The notes: a model not told the origin generated them from the letters alone. Counted from the first letter of the stretch, positions 1 through 8,179 are shown. The stretch: DNA of 22,202 bases from JBEGQX01 sp041180805 (GCA_041180805.1 JBEGQX010000089.1:1-22202); one strand, 5' to 3'. Numbers and translations: made by a program.

Positions 1-593
1 TGATAGGGGTTGGTTCCCAAAGTTGCCTCAGCAACAGATTTACCCTTGGATTGAAAACCTTTGAAGTCTATGTCCAGAAAAGTGCAAAATTTATTCGATT
101 TAAGATTCTTCAAAACATCAGAGATATCGCTGCTAGCAAGGGCGTTTTTATCCCGATCCTGAAAAGTGGAATCGGAAGTAAAATAGCATCTCCGATCGCC
201 ACTGTCACCCAATGGCCCGCCTTCTCCAATAAAGGTAAAAATCACCAAATCTTCGGGATTTGCCTTGGAAGCTATGTTTTTTAATGCATTTAAAATATTC
301 TCCCGGGTGGCTTCTATTGCTTGATGACCATCAATTTTAGCTTTTTCCGGTTTGCCAAGAAGAAGGGTCCCGTTTTCCTTGGTCAAACCCAAATATTTTG
401 GATCCGCGAAAATGTTAAATAATGCAATGGCATCGTTCTCTGCGTTTGGTCTTTCCTTGATTTGGGGATCCTTGTATTTGCTGATACCCACAACAACAAC
501 GTGGGCTTTTCCTTCCTTGGATTCCTGAGCAAGGCCCGCAGAAACAAAGAATGCTGAAAATGCCAGAATGAGAGAATATAGTCGAAGGTGCAT
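1..593 (-). CDS. Secreted caspase-fold (peptidase C14-like) protein, apparently catalytically dead; cut by left edge
   Basis: The C-terminus lies beyond the left edge; 197 codons are visible. Residues 1-22 form a signal peptide (hydrophobic LILAFSAFFVSAGLA), so the product should be exported. The strand HVVVVGISKY (31-40) and ERPNAENDAIAL (47-58) match the opening of the caspase fold. LVIFTFIGEGG (116-126) sits where active caspases carry Gly-His-Gly, but the centre is Glu124. CTFLDIDFKGF (170-180) sits where they carry Asp-x-Cys-His-x-Gly, but the Cys position is Asp176. Both members of the catalytic dyad therefore look replaced, suggesting a binding or scaffold role. From memory, planctomycetes carry related proteins with a similar LDxxFKGF motif; I could not check this. 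The start is ATG 593, preceded by GAAAGGA about 8 nt upstream. Family placement is fairly sure; function is unknown. Confidence 0.72.
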   Translation of the reverse strand, partial: MHLRLYSLILAFSAFFVSAGLAQESKEGKAHVVVVGISKYKDPQIKERPNAENDAIALFNIFADPKYLGLTKENGTLLLGKPEKAKIDGHQAIEATRENILNALKNIASKANPEDLVIFTFIGEGGPLGDSGDRRCYFTSDSTFQDRDKNALASSDISDVLKNLKSNKFCTFLDIDFKGFQSKGKSVAEATLGTNPY

Positions 594-648
594 TTTTAAA
601 TCCTTTCAATGTGCTTGAAAAGCAACCTTAATTCCTGCAAGTAATTAC

Positions 649-678
649 ATTGTGTCTCGTAGGGGTTATTGCTGTCAA
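649..678 (-). promoter_or_regulatory. Candidate sigma-70-like promoter for the caspase-fold gene
   Basis: On the minus strand a perfect TTGACA (673-678) is followed by an 18-bp spacer and CACAAT (649-654), which keeps the most conserved second A and last T of the -10 box. It lies in the 112-bp gap behind the aminotransferase, about 50 nt before the caspase-fold start. This suggests that gene can be transcribed separately from the operon upstream. It is a consensus match only. Confidence 0.45.
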
Positions 679-705
679 TCCATTCTTGCTTACCTTGCTA
701 TTTTA

Positions 706-1830
706 CTATTTTGCTATGTTTCTTAATACTTCCACTCCCTTAAGGATCACTTCGTTTTTTGCAGCGAAGCTGATGCGAAAATTTGTGTCTTTTTGGCTAA
801 AAGTTTTACCAGGAATAATCAATAGTTTGTTTTTGATAGCTTTTTCAACAAACGCGGAAGCATTTCCACCAGGGGCTTTGGGAAAAAGATAAAAAGCACC
901 CCCGGATGGTGGTACTTCGTAAAGATCTTTGATGCCATTCAGTAATAAATCCCTTTTTTCCTTGTACAAGGAATTTATCCCACTCATATCCTCTTCTAAT
1001 GCTTCCATACCAGCCCATTGGACCATGCTAGGGGCGCAAACAAATGTAAATTGTTGGAGTTTGATCATTTCCTGAATCAATCGGGATGGACCGTGGGCAA
1101 AACCCATTCTCCATCCAGTCATTCCGTAAGACTTGCTAAAACCATCCAGAACAAGCACATTTGAGTTGTGGGTTGCAGGAGAATGCAAAGCATAGTCATA
1201 AGTAAAAAGGCTGTAAACTTCATCAGAAATTAAAAGAATGTTTTTGGTTTTTGCTATTTCAGCAAGTTTTTTGACGGTTTCAGCAGAGTAAAGCTTTCCA
1301 GTTGGGTTGCCTGGGTTATTGAAAAGAATTGCTTTTGTTTTGGGAGTTATGGTTGCGAGTAATTTCTCAAAAGGTATTTCAAAATCCGGGTAAGTATCCA
1401 ACATTACTGGAATTCCACCAGCCAGCCTCACAAGGTGAGGATACATGACAAAAAAAGGATCAAAAATGATGACTTCATCGCCAGGGTTCACGACACAGCA
1501 TAGGGCCAACACCAGACCACCACTTGTGCCACTGGTAATAAAAAGTTCTCTATTTGCCATGGGGATATTTTGGCAAACCTTGGCTACCAGCTTTTCCCTT
1601 AGTTGCGGAATTCCCTGGGTAAGGGTGTAAGAATTTCTGCCTTCATCCACAGCATGTTTGAGTGCTTTTCTGGCTTTTTCCGGAACATCAAAATCCGGCT
1701 GGCCAATGCTAAGGTTAATCGGATCCTGTATGGAACGGGCAAGTTCAAAAACTTTCCGAATGCCTGACGATTCGATTTCGTACATCCGATTCGCAATCCA
1801 GCCATCGGCCGCATTTTTATTTTCCACCAT
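706..1830 (-). CDS. Class I/II PLP-dependent aminotransferase (aspartate-aminotransferase type)
   Basis: Cytosolic fold-type I aminotransferase of 374 aa, a normal length. IGQPDFDVP (about 42-50) and the region around TQGIPQLR match the substrate-binding N-terminus. NNPGNPTG (about 171-178) is the classic aminotransferase loop, SDEVY (about 202-206) carries the cofactor-contacting Asp and Tyr, and SKSYGMTGWRMG (from about 232) carries the PLP Schiff-base Lys at about 233. NFRISFA near the C-terminus supplies the carboxylate-binding Arg. The amino donor and acceptor cannot be assigned; an aspartate or aromatic/alanine aminotransferase is possible. I chose ATG 1830 because GGAG stands 7 nt before it; a TTG two codons upstream is possible. 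The start overlaps the end of the DUF3754 gene by 14 bp, so translation is probably coupled. Confidence 0.9.
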   Translation of the reverse strand: MVENKNAADGWIANRMYEIESSGIRKVFELARSIQDPINLSIGQPDFDVPEKARKALKHAVDEGRNSYTLTQGIPQLREKLVAKVCQNIPMANRELFITSGTSGGLVLALCCVVNPGDEVIIFDPFFVMYPHLVRLAGGIPVMLDTYPDFEIPFEKLLATITPKTKAILFNNPGNPTGKLYSAETVKKLAEIAKTKNILLISDEVYSLFTYDYALHSPATHNSNVLVLDGFSKSYGMTGWRMGFAHGPSRLIQEMIKLQQFTFVCAPSMVQWAGMEALEEDMSGINSLYKEKRDLLLNGIKDLYEVPPSGGAFYLFPKAPGGNASAFVEKAIKNKLLIIPGKTFSQKDTNFRISFAAKNEVILKGVEVLRNIAK

Positions 1831-3058
1831 GTTCAATCTCCGGACATTGTTTGTTCAGGAACTTTTTTCCCGTGAAATTCAATTGCCAAAGTTCAGTTAG
1901 CTTGGTGATGGCATCACAAGGTTTTAATGCCCTGTAATACCCATCGGCCGATGAAACTATTCCAAAGTATGTAAGTTTTTCCAGGCAATCTTTTATCTCA
2001 AAATCCACTTCAAGGCCATAATTCCTCGCGAGAAATAGTTCCACATAGTCGTCCAGTTGTTTTTCAGTCCAACCTTGCGGAGGCGCGTATTTTAAAAGGG
2101 CATAGTAACCCAAAATACATTCCCTGGATTCCTGTTCCTCTGCTTCCTCTAGTAATTTCATTACCACGCCTGCGTTGGAATCCAAGGACTGAAAATAAAG
2201 GTTTTTGGTTAACCGAAGTTCGTAATTTTGCCTTTTTGAAACGTAGTTGTAGTAGGTTTTGTAACCATAGCCTCCAAAAGCAAGCGCCAGTGGCCAGGTG
2301 GTAATTCCCAAAAGTGCAGTAAAACCCACCTTGAGAATAGTCATGATAACGTTGTAAATGACCAAAATGATGCCTGAAAACAATGGGTAGCTGATCAGGC
2401 TTTGGTCGATACCAGTTAGGCGGACTTTTGCCCCGGGAAATATCATGGATATTTCGTTTTTTGGTATATTCTTAAAAAGTTTTAAAAATACTTTTTGATG
2501 CGAAAACTCACCGGATTTGCGCATTTTGGGTTTCATTTTTATAAATACAACTATCCTTGAAAATCCCGGAGTTGGAATCACTTCCTTGATCCATGGTTTC
2601 CACCATCTGCGCACTTTTCGATTTATAAATTTTTCCCCACGGGAGTAAATCAGAGTCCTTTCAAATTCATCATGAGGGATTTCAAGCTTAAGTCCCCAAA
2701 AATCGCCCGACTTTTCAACCCATTGGGTGACCATTTCCCAAGTGATTCTTTCGAAATTTCCTTTTTCAAGCAGATCAATGATTCCCTTTTCAAGTTCTTC
2801 AAGAAAGGCGTCTTCTGAAACACTATAGTTGGTTAAACTTTCCAGGTTTTCAGAATCCGGGTCAAATTTGGTATATATCGCCTTAAGATGATCCAACTTG
2901 TTGAATGATTCCAATACCAAAAGGTTCGATACTGCCCCAATAACATTAGAAAATTGGAGTTTTTCAGCTTCATCCCAATTCGAATCCTCAATGGCTTTTC
3001 TGGCAAGCTCCTGCTTGGTGACAAAAATTGTTTGTTCCAAGTGCCAGTGATTTCCCAT
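1817..3058 (-). CDS. DUF3754 / TMEM143-like membrane protein
   Basis: 413-aa protein matching what I know of the DUF3754 family, whose animal member is TMEM143. Supporting segments are EIPHDEFERTLIYSRGEK (about 127-143), FLKLFKNIPKNEISMIFPG (191-209), a hydrophobic stretch at about 225-265 that could form one hairpin or two membrane spans, and LYFQSLDSNAG (about 287-297) followed by the acidic EEAEEQE (304-310). There is no signal peptide, so both ends probably face the cytoplasm. The biochemical function of this family is not known to me. It lies 29 bp after the kinase gene and overlaps the aminotransferase start by 14 bp, so it is the middle gene of a three-gene operon. ATG 3058 has AGGAAAG about 6 nt upstream. 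Confidence 0.78.
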   Translation of the reverse strand: MGNHWHLEQTIFVTKQELARKAIEDSNWDEAEKLQFSNVIGAVSNLLVLESFNKLDHLKAIYTKFDPDSENLESLTNYSVSEDAFLEELEKGIIDLLEKGNFERITWEMVTQWVEKSGDFWGLKLEIPHDEFERTLIYSRGEKFINRKVRRWWKPWIKEVIPTPGFSRIVVFIKMKPKMRKSGEFSHQKVFLKLFKNIPKNEISMIFPGAKVRLTGIDQSLISYPLFSGIILVIYNVIMTILKVGFTALLGITTWPLALAFGGYGYKTYYNYVSKRQNYELRLTKNLYFQSLDSNAGVVMKLLEEAEEQESRECILGYYALLKYAPPQGWTEKQLDDYVELFLARNYGLEVDFEIKDCLEKLTYFGIVSSADGYYRALKPCDAITKLTELWQLNFTGKKFLNKQCPEIEHGGK

Positions 3059-3087
3059 GGGAAGACTTTCCTATTTGGGAAATAAAA

Positions 3088-3936
3088 TTACCATTCCATT
3101 CCTTCAAGACCCTCATCGGGGCTTTTAATCAAATCTTCAGCCAGCTTGTCCAGGGCACCCTGGACTTCGCTCATCCTTTCCGGCCTGTTGGATGCTTGAA
3201 ATGAAATACATTTATTAACGAGTTCTGAAAGCGGTTTGGGAATAGCTGGAATAATGGTTTCAACGGGCTTGTAATTTTTCTGCCAGGTTTTAAGTTCCAC
3301 TGGCTTGTTTTCCTCGTTCATGCATGCGGGGGGAAGTCGCATGGTAAGAATCTTGTACATGGTTGCGCCAAGAGAGTAGATGTCGGTGCGCTCATTCACC
3401 ATTTTGTGTTTTGCCTGTTCTGGAGCGATGTACTCCGGAGTTCCCTGAATACGATCCTTGGGTTCATCTTTGATCCAAGCCAGCCCAAAATCTATTACTT
3501 TTATAACTCCCGACCTCGAGAGCATAATATTGTTCGGTTTCAAATCAGCATGAAAAACACCTTTTTTGTGCATATGAGTGACGGCGGATGCAACCTGTTC
3601 AAATGCCTGAACAGCTCTTGGAATTGTAAGCCTTGGCACTTCGTCCAAAGTTTTTCCATCCACGAACTCAATTAGCATGTTGAGTTTCTTTTCCCTGAAC
3701 AGCCAGTCTTTTACGGATTCCAAGGCGAAAATTTTGATAACGTTAGGGTGTCCCAACAACTGTGAGACACGAAATTCATGCAAGGCTTGTTCCTTGAATT
3801 TCATTTCTTCGGGGGAGTCAAATGAAACAATTTTCAGGGCATAATTTCCTCCATCTTCATCCCTACGGATTTGAAGGATGGAACTATGCGCTCCGGTGCC
3901 AAGGTTGCCAACAATCGAAAACTTTCCAATTTTCAT
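3088..3936 (-). CDS. Hanks-type serine/threonine protein kinase, soluble
   Basis: 282 aa, almost entirely kinase domain. Visible motifs are the glycine loop GNLGTGAHS (10-18), the ATP-binding Lys35 in YALKIV, the catalytic loop HADLKPNN (129-136) with Asp131, DFG (149-151), GTPEYIAPE (165-173) and DIYSLG (185-190). Arg of the usual HRD is Ala here, which is common in bacterial kinases and points to a kinase not requiring the classical activation-loop arginine switch. It should be active. Unlike many planctomycete kinases it has no membrane span or sensor domain; only a short acidic tail follows. It is the first gene of the kinase, DUF3754, aminotransferase run, so the membrane protein is a reasonable candidate partner or substrate, although that is inference. 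Confidence 0.93.
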   Translation of the reverse strand: MKIGKFSIVGNLGTGAHSSILQIRRDEDGGNYALKIVSFDSPEEMKFKEQALHEFRVSQLLGHPNVIKIFALESVKDWLFREKKLNMLIEFVDGKTLDEVPRLTIPRAVQAFEQVASAVTHMHKKGVFHADLKPNNIMLSRSGVIKVIDFGLAWIKDEPKDRIQGTPEYIAPEQAKHKMVNERTDIYSLGATMYKILTMRLPPACMNEENKPVELKTWQKNYKPVETIIPAIPKPLSELVNKCISFQASNRPERMSEVQGALDKLAEDLIKSPDEGLEGMEW

Positions 3937-3972
3937 AATCGAATTCCAGTTCAGGATTAAAGATAAAATAGT

Positions 3973-4000
3973 ATCATAGCCACTTTTCTTTTCTACTCAA
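3973..4000 (-). promoter_or_regulatory. Candidate promoter of the kinase operon
   Basis: Minus strand: TTGAGT (3995-4000), a 16-bp spacer, then TATGAT (3973-3978), a 5/6 match to the -10 consensus. Transcription would start near 3966, about 30 nt before the kinase start codon at 3936. It sits in the 108-bp divergent gap shared with putA. Consensus match only. Confidence 0.45.
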
Positions 4001-4044
4001 TCTTCTTCAAGTCATTTGCGTAGAATGATTTAGGGGGGTGTGAT

Positions 4045-7000
4045 ATGCATTCCACGGAAACCTTGATCCGCAGACAGGGATTGGATCTGTTTTTCCGAAT
4101 GAAGGAAAATCGTCCTACTGGTCTTGGGATTGATTGGTTTGAAGAGCGGCTCATGGAACTGAGCACCTGTAACGAACACTTTAAAATTCAATCTTTTCGA
4201 TTTATTGATGCTCTGCCAGTCTTAAATACATCCAAGCAAATTGTTGAACATTTAAAAGCATATTTTTGTAATTCGAATTCCGGCCTGCCTGGTTGGGTTT
4301 CTTTTATAACCAGCCTGATACCAACTCATGGCCTTTACGCTGGTTTGGTTTCCAAGATGGTTTTTCTATCGGCAACCAGAATGGCATCGAAATTTATAGC
4401 GGGATCAAATCTTGCGGAAATGGAAAAAAGAATTCTAAAGATGAGGAAAGCTGGCCTCGGTTTTACAGTCGATATTCTTGGGGAATCCACGATTACCGAT
4501 GCGGAGGGCGAGCAGTCCGCAAAAGATTATTTGGAACTTGCGAATTATTTATCCTTTAGGTCTATGTGCTGGCAACCTGATCAAAGGCTTGATTACGAAA
4601 ACGGAAGACCCGTTCCAATAGCGAATATTTCCATTAAACTCTCTTCGCTAGATCCAAATTTGAACCCCACATGTCCTGATGAATCCTACGCAAGAATTAG
4701 AAGCAGACTTTTACCTCTTTTAGAATTTGCCAAAAAGCATAATGTTTTTATTTATTTTGACATGGAACAAAGGTCTTTGAAAGATTTGATCCTCTTCGTT
4801 TTTAAAAAAGCATTGATGGAGTCGGTCCTAAAAGACTATCCCTTCTTTGGAATTGCAATTCAGGCATATTTAAAAGATACAGGTGATGATCTTCGTCAGT
4901 TGCTTAAATGGGTACAACTTAGGGGAACTTCTGTTTCAATAAGGCTGGTGAAAGGTGCTTATTGGGATTTTGAAACCATCCATGCAAATTTTCAAGGATG
5001 GCCTTGCCCGGTATGGCCTGCTAAATGGCAAACTGATCTCGCTTACGAGGAACATTCTGCGTTTCTTTTAAGGAATCACCAATATCTACGCCCGGCATTT
5101 GCCTCTCATAACGTACGAAGTGTTTCAAACGCAATAGTTCGTGCCAGGGAACTCGGCTTGGATGCTGGTTCTTTTGAGTTTCAAGTTTTATATGGCATGG
5201 GTGATTCCCTTGGAAACGCCCTGACTGAGGCGGGGTACAGAGTGCGCGTATATACGCCTTATGGGGAATTATTGCCTGGGATGGCATATCTTGTTCGAAG
5301 ATTACTTGAAAATACCGCAAACGATTCTTTCCTGAAGGCCAGCTCGATAGACCACCTGGCCGAGGAGGATTTACTTATGAAACCCAATGAATCATGTGTT
5401 TCTATGAATAAATTGGCTCCTCAAATTGTTCCTCCGACCAAAGATCAATCGCTTTGTGTTTTTCAAAATGAACCCTGCCTTGATTTTGGTTTACTTAGTG
5501 TCAGAAATCAAATGCGGGAAAAAGTTGAAAAAGCCTTGGCACTACAGGTGATCCATGTGTATCCCATGATAAATGGCAAAAAAATTGAGACTATAAACGC
5601 CCTGGATCGATTTAACCCATCTCACAAGAGTTCCCAGGTTAGCCGGGTTTTTCTTGCGGATAAAAAGATTGCTTCCGATGCCATGAATTGCACTTCCGCA
5701 GCATTTAAACACTGGAAAACGGTGCCGGTGTCTTCAAGATCGAAAATGCTTTTTTGTGCTGCTGAGATTATTCGGAAATCTCGAATGGATTTGGCAGCCT
5801 TACAGGTGATTGAATGTGGGAAATCCTGTCACGAAGCCGATGCTGATGTGGCGGAGGCAGTGGATTTTTGCGAGTACTACGCAAAGACTGCCGAAATAAT
5901 CTTTCGGCCTGATATGGTGGAGTTAGCGGGAGAGGTGAATCGGAATAGTGCCATTCCGAGAGGGGTTGCGGTGGTGATAGCTCCTTGGAATTTTCCTCTG
6001 GCTATTTTGGTTGGTATGTCTGCTGCCGCATTGGTCACGGGTAATACCGTTATTATCAAACCAGCGGAACAATCCAGCGCAATGGCTTTGAAGTGGATGG
6101 AAATTCTTTTAGAGGCAGGGTTCCCTCCCGAAGTAATTAGCTTTTTACCCGGGGTTGGTGAGGAGATCGGCCCATGTCTTGTGGACGACATTCGCACATC
6201 CATTGTGGCTTTTACCGGTTCAAGAAAAGTTGGCCTGGAAATATTTAAAAATGCAGCCATTACTTTGCCTGGGCAGCACCATGTGAAAAAAGTTATTGCT
6301 GAAATGGGTGGGAAAAACGCCATATTGGTGGATGAAGACGCGGACCCGGATGAGGCAATAACTGCCATCGTGCAAAGTGCGATGGATTTTCAGGGACAAA
6401 AGTGCTCCGCATGCAGCAGGGTGCTGGTGCCCAAAGGCATGCTGGACACTTTTTCCAACCGGCTGGCAAGCGCCGTGGCAGCTAGAAAAATAGGCCCTGC
6501 TGAAAACCCCGATTGTAAAATAGGCCCTGTTATTGATGAGGAATCTCAGCTAAGAATTGAAAGATTCATTCAAGAAGCTTCCAAGAAAACAAATCTTGTA
6601 TACAGGGGTGAAGTGGATGGATTGAAAGATCATGGGTATTATGTTGCACCGGCTGTTTTTTCCGGTGCTGACCCGCAAAGTGATCTGTGCCAAGAAGAGA
6701 TATTTGGACCGGTTCTTGCAGTCATTGGGTATGAATCCTTCGGGCACGGAGTGGAGATAGCGAATCAAGTGCCATATGCGTTAACAGCCGGCCTGTTTTC
6801 AAGAAACCCGGATCGGGTTGAATTGTTTCAAAACCAAATAGAAGCAGGAAATGTTTACATCAATCGTAAAATTACCGGAGCCATGGTGCACAGGCAGCCA
6901 TTCGGAGGATTCAAACTCAGTGGATTGGGTTCAAAAGCTGGCGGAAAGGATTATTTGTTGCAATTTGTTCTCCAAAGGACTATTACAGAGAACACAATAA

Positions 7001-7053
7001 GAAGAGGATTCGCTCCTGGAGCTATTTCCAGGTCATTCCTGATAGAGTCTTGA
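4045..7053 (+). CDS. putA: Bifunctional proline dehydrogenase / delta-1-pyrroline-5-carboxylate dehydrogenase
   Basis: 1002 aa, catalysing proline to P5C (FAD) and then glutamate semialdehyde to glutamate (NAD). The proline dehydrogenase barrel spans about 60-430: ISIKLSSL, IQAYLKDTGDDL (from about 272), RLVKGAYWD (300-308) and the proline-binding RRLLEN (418-423). The aldehyde dehydrogenase spans about 530-985: APWNFPL with Asn649, GNTVIIKPAEQS, FTGSRKVG, EMGGKN with general-base Glu753, GQKCSACSR with nucleophile Cys787, and EEIFGPV. The length fits a minimal PutA: the N-terminal ribbon-helix-helix DNA-binding region of long enterobacterial PutA is absent, so it should not autorepress. ATG 4045 follows a strong AGGGGGG 7-8 nt upstream. 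It is divergent from the kinase operon, and a secreted WD40 gene follows 20 bp downstream. Confidence 0.97.
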   Translation: MHSTETLIRRQGLDLFFRMKENRPTGLGIDWFEERLMELSTCNEHFKIQSFRFIDALPVLNTSKQIVEHLKAYFCNSNSGLPGWVSFITSLIPTHGLYAGLVSKMVFLSATRMASKFIAGSNLAEMEKRILKMRKAGLGFTVDILGESTITDAEGEQSAKDYLELANYLSFRSMCWQPDQRLDYENGRPVPIANISIKLSSLDPNLNPTCPDESYARIRSRLLPLLEFAKKHNVFIYFDMEQRSLKDLILFVFKKALMESVLKDYPFFGIAIQAYLKDTGDDLRQLLKWVQLRGTSVSIRLVKGAYWDFETIHANFQGWPCPVWPAKWQTDLAYEEHSAFLLRNHQYLRPAFASHNVRSVSNAIVRARELGLDAGSFEFQVLYGMGDSLGNALTEAGYRVRVYTPYGELLPGMAYLVRRLLENTANDSFLKASSIDHLAEEDLLMKPNESCVSMNKLAPQIVPPTKDQSLCVFQNEPCLDFGLLSVRNQMREKVEKALALQVIHVYPMINGKKIETINALDRFNPSHKSSQVSRVFLADKKIASDAMNCTSAAFKHWKTVPVSSRSKMLFCAAEIIRKSRMDLAALQVIECGKSCHEADADVAEAVDFCEYYAKTAEIIFRPDMVELAGEVNRNSAIPRGVAVVIAPWNFPLAILVGMSAAALVTGNTVIIKPAEQSSAMALKWMEILLEAGFPPEVISFLPGVGEEIGPCLVDDIRTSIVAFTGSRKVGLEIFKNAAITLPGQHHVKKVIAEMGGKNAILVDEDADPDEAITAIVQSAMDFQGQKCSACSRVLVPKGMLDTFSNRLASAVAARKIGPAENPDCKIGPVIDEESQLRIERFIQEASKKTNLVYRGEVDGLKDHGYYVAPAVFSGADPQSDLCQEEIFGPVLAVIGYESFGHGVEIANQVPYALTAGLFSRNPDRVELFQNQIEAGNVYINRKITGAMVHRQPFGGFKLSGLGSKAGGKDYLLQFVLQRTITENTIRRGFAPGAISRSFLIES

Positions 7054-7073
7054 TCCCACCTGAAGGAAATGCC

Positions 7074-8015
7074 ATGAGATTAAATCTGATTCCGGGAATT
7101 ATTGTTTTGGGTCTTTTTGCTGGTGGACTTGTCCTTGGAGATTTGCCATCGGAAATAAAGGGTCACAGTGCCTTGGTTTATTCGATAAGTTTTAGTCCGG
7201 ATGGAAAAACTTTTGCCACCGCAGGCTTTGATAACTCTGTGAAAATTTGGAATGCTGTGGATGGTAAAGAGTTGAAAACAATAACTGGTCATACAGGTCC
7301 GGTGTATTGTGTTCAATTCACCAAAGATAATACTGCAATCTTTTCTTCAAGTCTGGATACAACTATTAAACAGTGGAATCCCCAAGATGGGAAAATGATA
7401 AAGGAGTTCAAGGGGCATACCGGGATTGTGGATGGAATTGCCATTAGTCCTGATGGTAAAACCCTGGCGTCCGCCAGCTCTGACAAATCGGTTAGGCTGT
7501 GGAATATTTCGGACGGAAAAGAAGCCAAGAATCTTGGCAGTCATGCCAACTCTGTATATTCGGTGGCCTTTTCGCCTGATGGTAAATTGTTGGCATCCTC
7601 TGGTGCAGACATGACCATTAAGATTTGGGATTTGGCCAGCCAAAAGGAAAGTAAAGTGCTCAAGGGGCCAACCGCTGCAATCACGGGAATAGCTTTCAAA
7701 GATAATAACACTTTAATATCAATCGGCCAGGATAGGATGGTAAGGCTTTGGGATATTGCAAAGGGTGCGGAAACTAAAAAGTTCGGGCCTACACCAGACG
7801 ATCTGTATGGATTAGCACTTTCAAAGGATGGAAAAAAGTTTGCAACCAGCGGCTATGCTGGAAATGTTCAAATTTGGGAAGCAGATTCTGGAAAAAGTCT
7901 TTTCAATAAGAAACTCAAATCCTTTGGCGCATACTGCGTTTCATTTACCCCGGATGAGAAAAAACTTTTAACAGGTCACGACTCTAGCTTGATTTTGGTT
8001 ACCCCGGCGCCATGA
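7074..8015 (+). CDS. Secreted WD40-repeat beta-propeller protein
   Basis: 313 aa. A signal peptide (MRLNLIPGIIVLGLFAGGLV, 1-20) is followed by about seven WD40 blades with recurrent GH, FSPDGK and IW/LW motifs (for example VYSISFSPDGKTFATAG, IKQWNPQDGK, VRLWNISDGKE, IKIWDLASQKE, VRLWDIAKGAE, VQIWEADSGKS). Seven blades would make one closed propeller and fill the whole mature chain, so it is probably a pure protein-binding scaffold in the periplasm. I prefer ATG 7074 because GAAGGAA stands about 5 nt before it and it begins exactly at the signal peptide; an in-frame start at 7050 would overlap putA and bury the signal. The 20-bp gap to putA implies co-transcription. Its link to proline catabolism is unexplained. 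Confidence 0.88.
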   Translation: MRLNLIPGIIVLGLFAGGLVLGDLPSEIKGHSALVYSISFSPDGKTFATAGFDNSVKIWNAVDGKELKTITGHTGPVYCVQFTKDNTAIFSSSLDTTIKQWNPQDGKMIKEFKGHTGIVDGIAISPDGKTLASASSDKSVRLWNISDGKEAKNLGSHANSVYSVAFSPDGKLLASSGADMTIKIWDLASQKESKVLKGPTAAITGIAFKDNNTLISIGQDRMVRLWDIAKGAETKKFGPTPDDLYGLALSKDGKKFATSGYAGNVQIWEADSGKSLFNKKLKSFGAYCVSFTPDEKKLLTGHDSSLILVTPAP

Positions 8016-8017
8016 TC

Positions 8018-8179
8018 TTATTTGTTATTGGATTGAGTCACTGGGTATGGGGTGTTTCCTTTTGGAGAAACCAAAAGGGGGTCTTGAGTTTGGTTGTCCT
8101 TAGAGAGTTTTGTGCCTTGGCAAGCAGGAAGTAACAGGCAGAAAAGTGCAATAATGGCTATGGAATTTTTTACAGTCAT
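8018..8179 (-). CDS. Small (53 aa) predicted lipoprotein, unknown function
   Basis: A short gene easily missed. The product starts MTVKNSIAIIALFCLLLPAC and has a Lys at position 4, a hydrophobic core (6-18) and a lipobox LPAC with Cys20, so it should be a diacylated, membrane-anchored lipoprotein. The mature part is only 34 residues, polar, Gln/Asn/Pro-rich and without Cys after the anchor. GAGG lies 7 nt before ATG 8179. Its stop codon is only 2 bp from the stop of the convergent WD40 gene. It lies 169 bp downstream of the HEAT-repeat gene on the same strand. No family recognised. The signal peptide, lipobox and ribosome site together make it credible, but no homologue search was possible. 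Confidence 0.62.
   Translation of the reverse strand: MTVKNSIAIIALFCLLLPACQGTKLSKDNQTQDPLLVSPKGNTPYPVTQSNNK
8058..8078. repeat. Perfect 8-bp inverted repeat inside the small lipoprotein gene
   Basis: CCTTTTGG (8058-8065) and CCAAAAGG (8071-8078) flank a 5-nt loop. The hairpin could form in transcripts of either strand. It lies 43 bp beyond the WD40 stop and near the end of the lipoprotein gene. No T-run follows on either strand, so it is not a canonical intrinsic terminator. It could slow or protect the 3' ends of the two convergent transcripts. Confidence 0.5.

Noticed and set aside
4021..4026. TAGAAT as a -10 box for putA
   Set aside because: There is no acceptable -35 box at 16-18 bp, and the implied start would fall almost on the ribosome site. 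The putA promoter remains unidentified.
5877..6368. Long open frame (163 codons) on the minus strand inside putA
   Set aside because: It is antisense to the aldehyde dehydrogenase domain, has a low-complexity-looking product with no recognisable domain, and putA is intact. It is a shadow frame.
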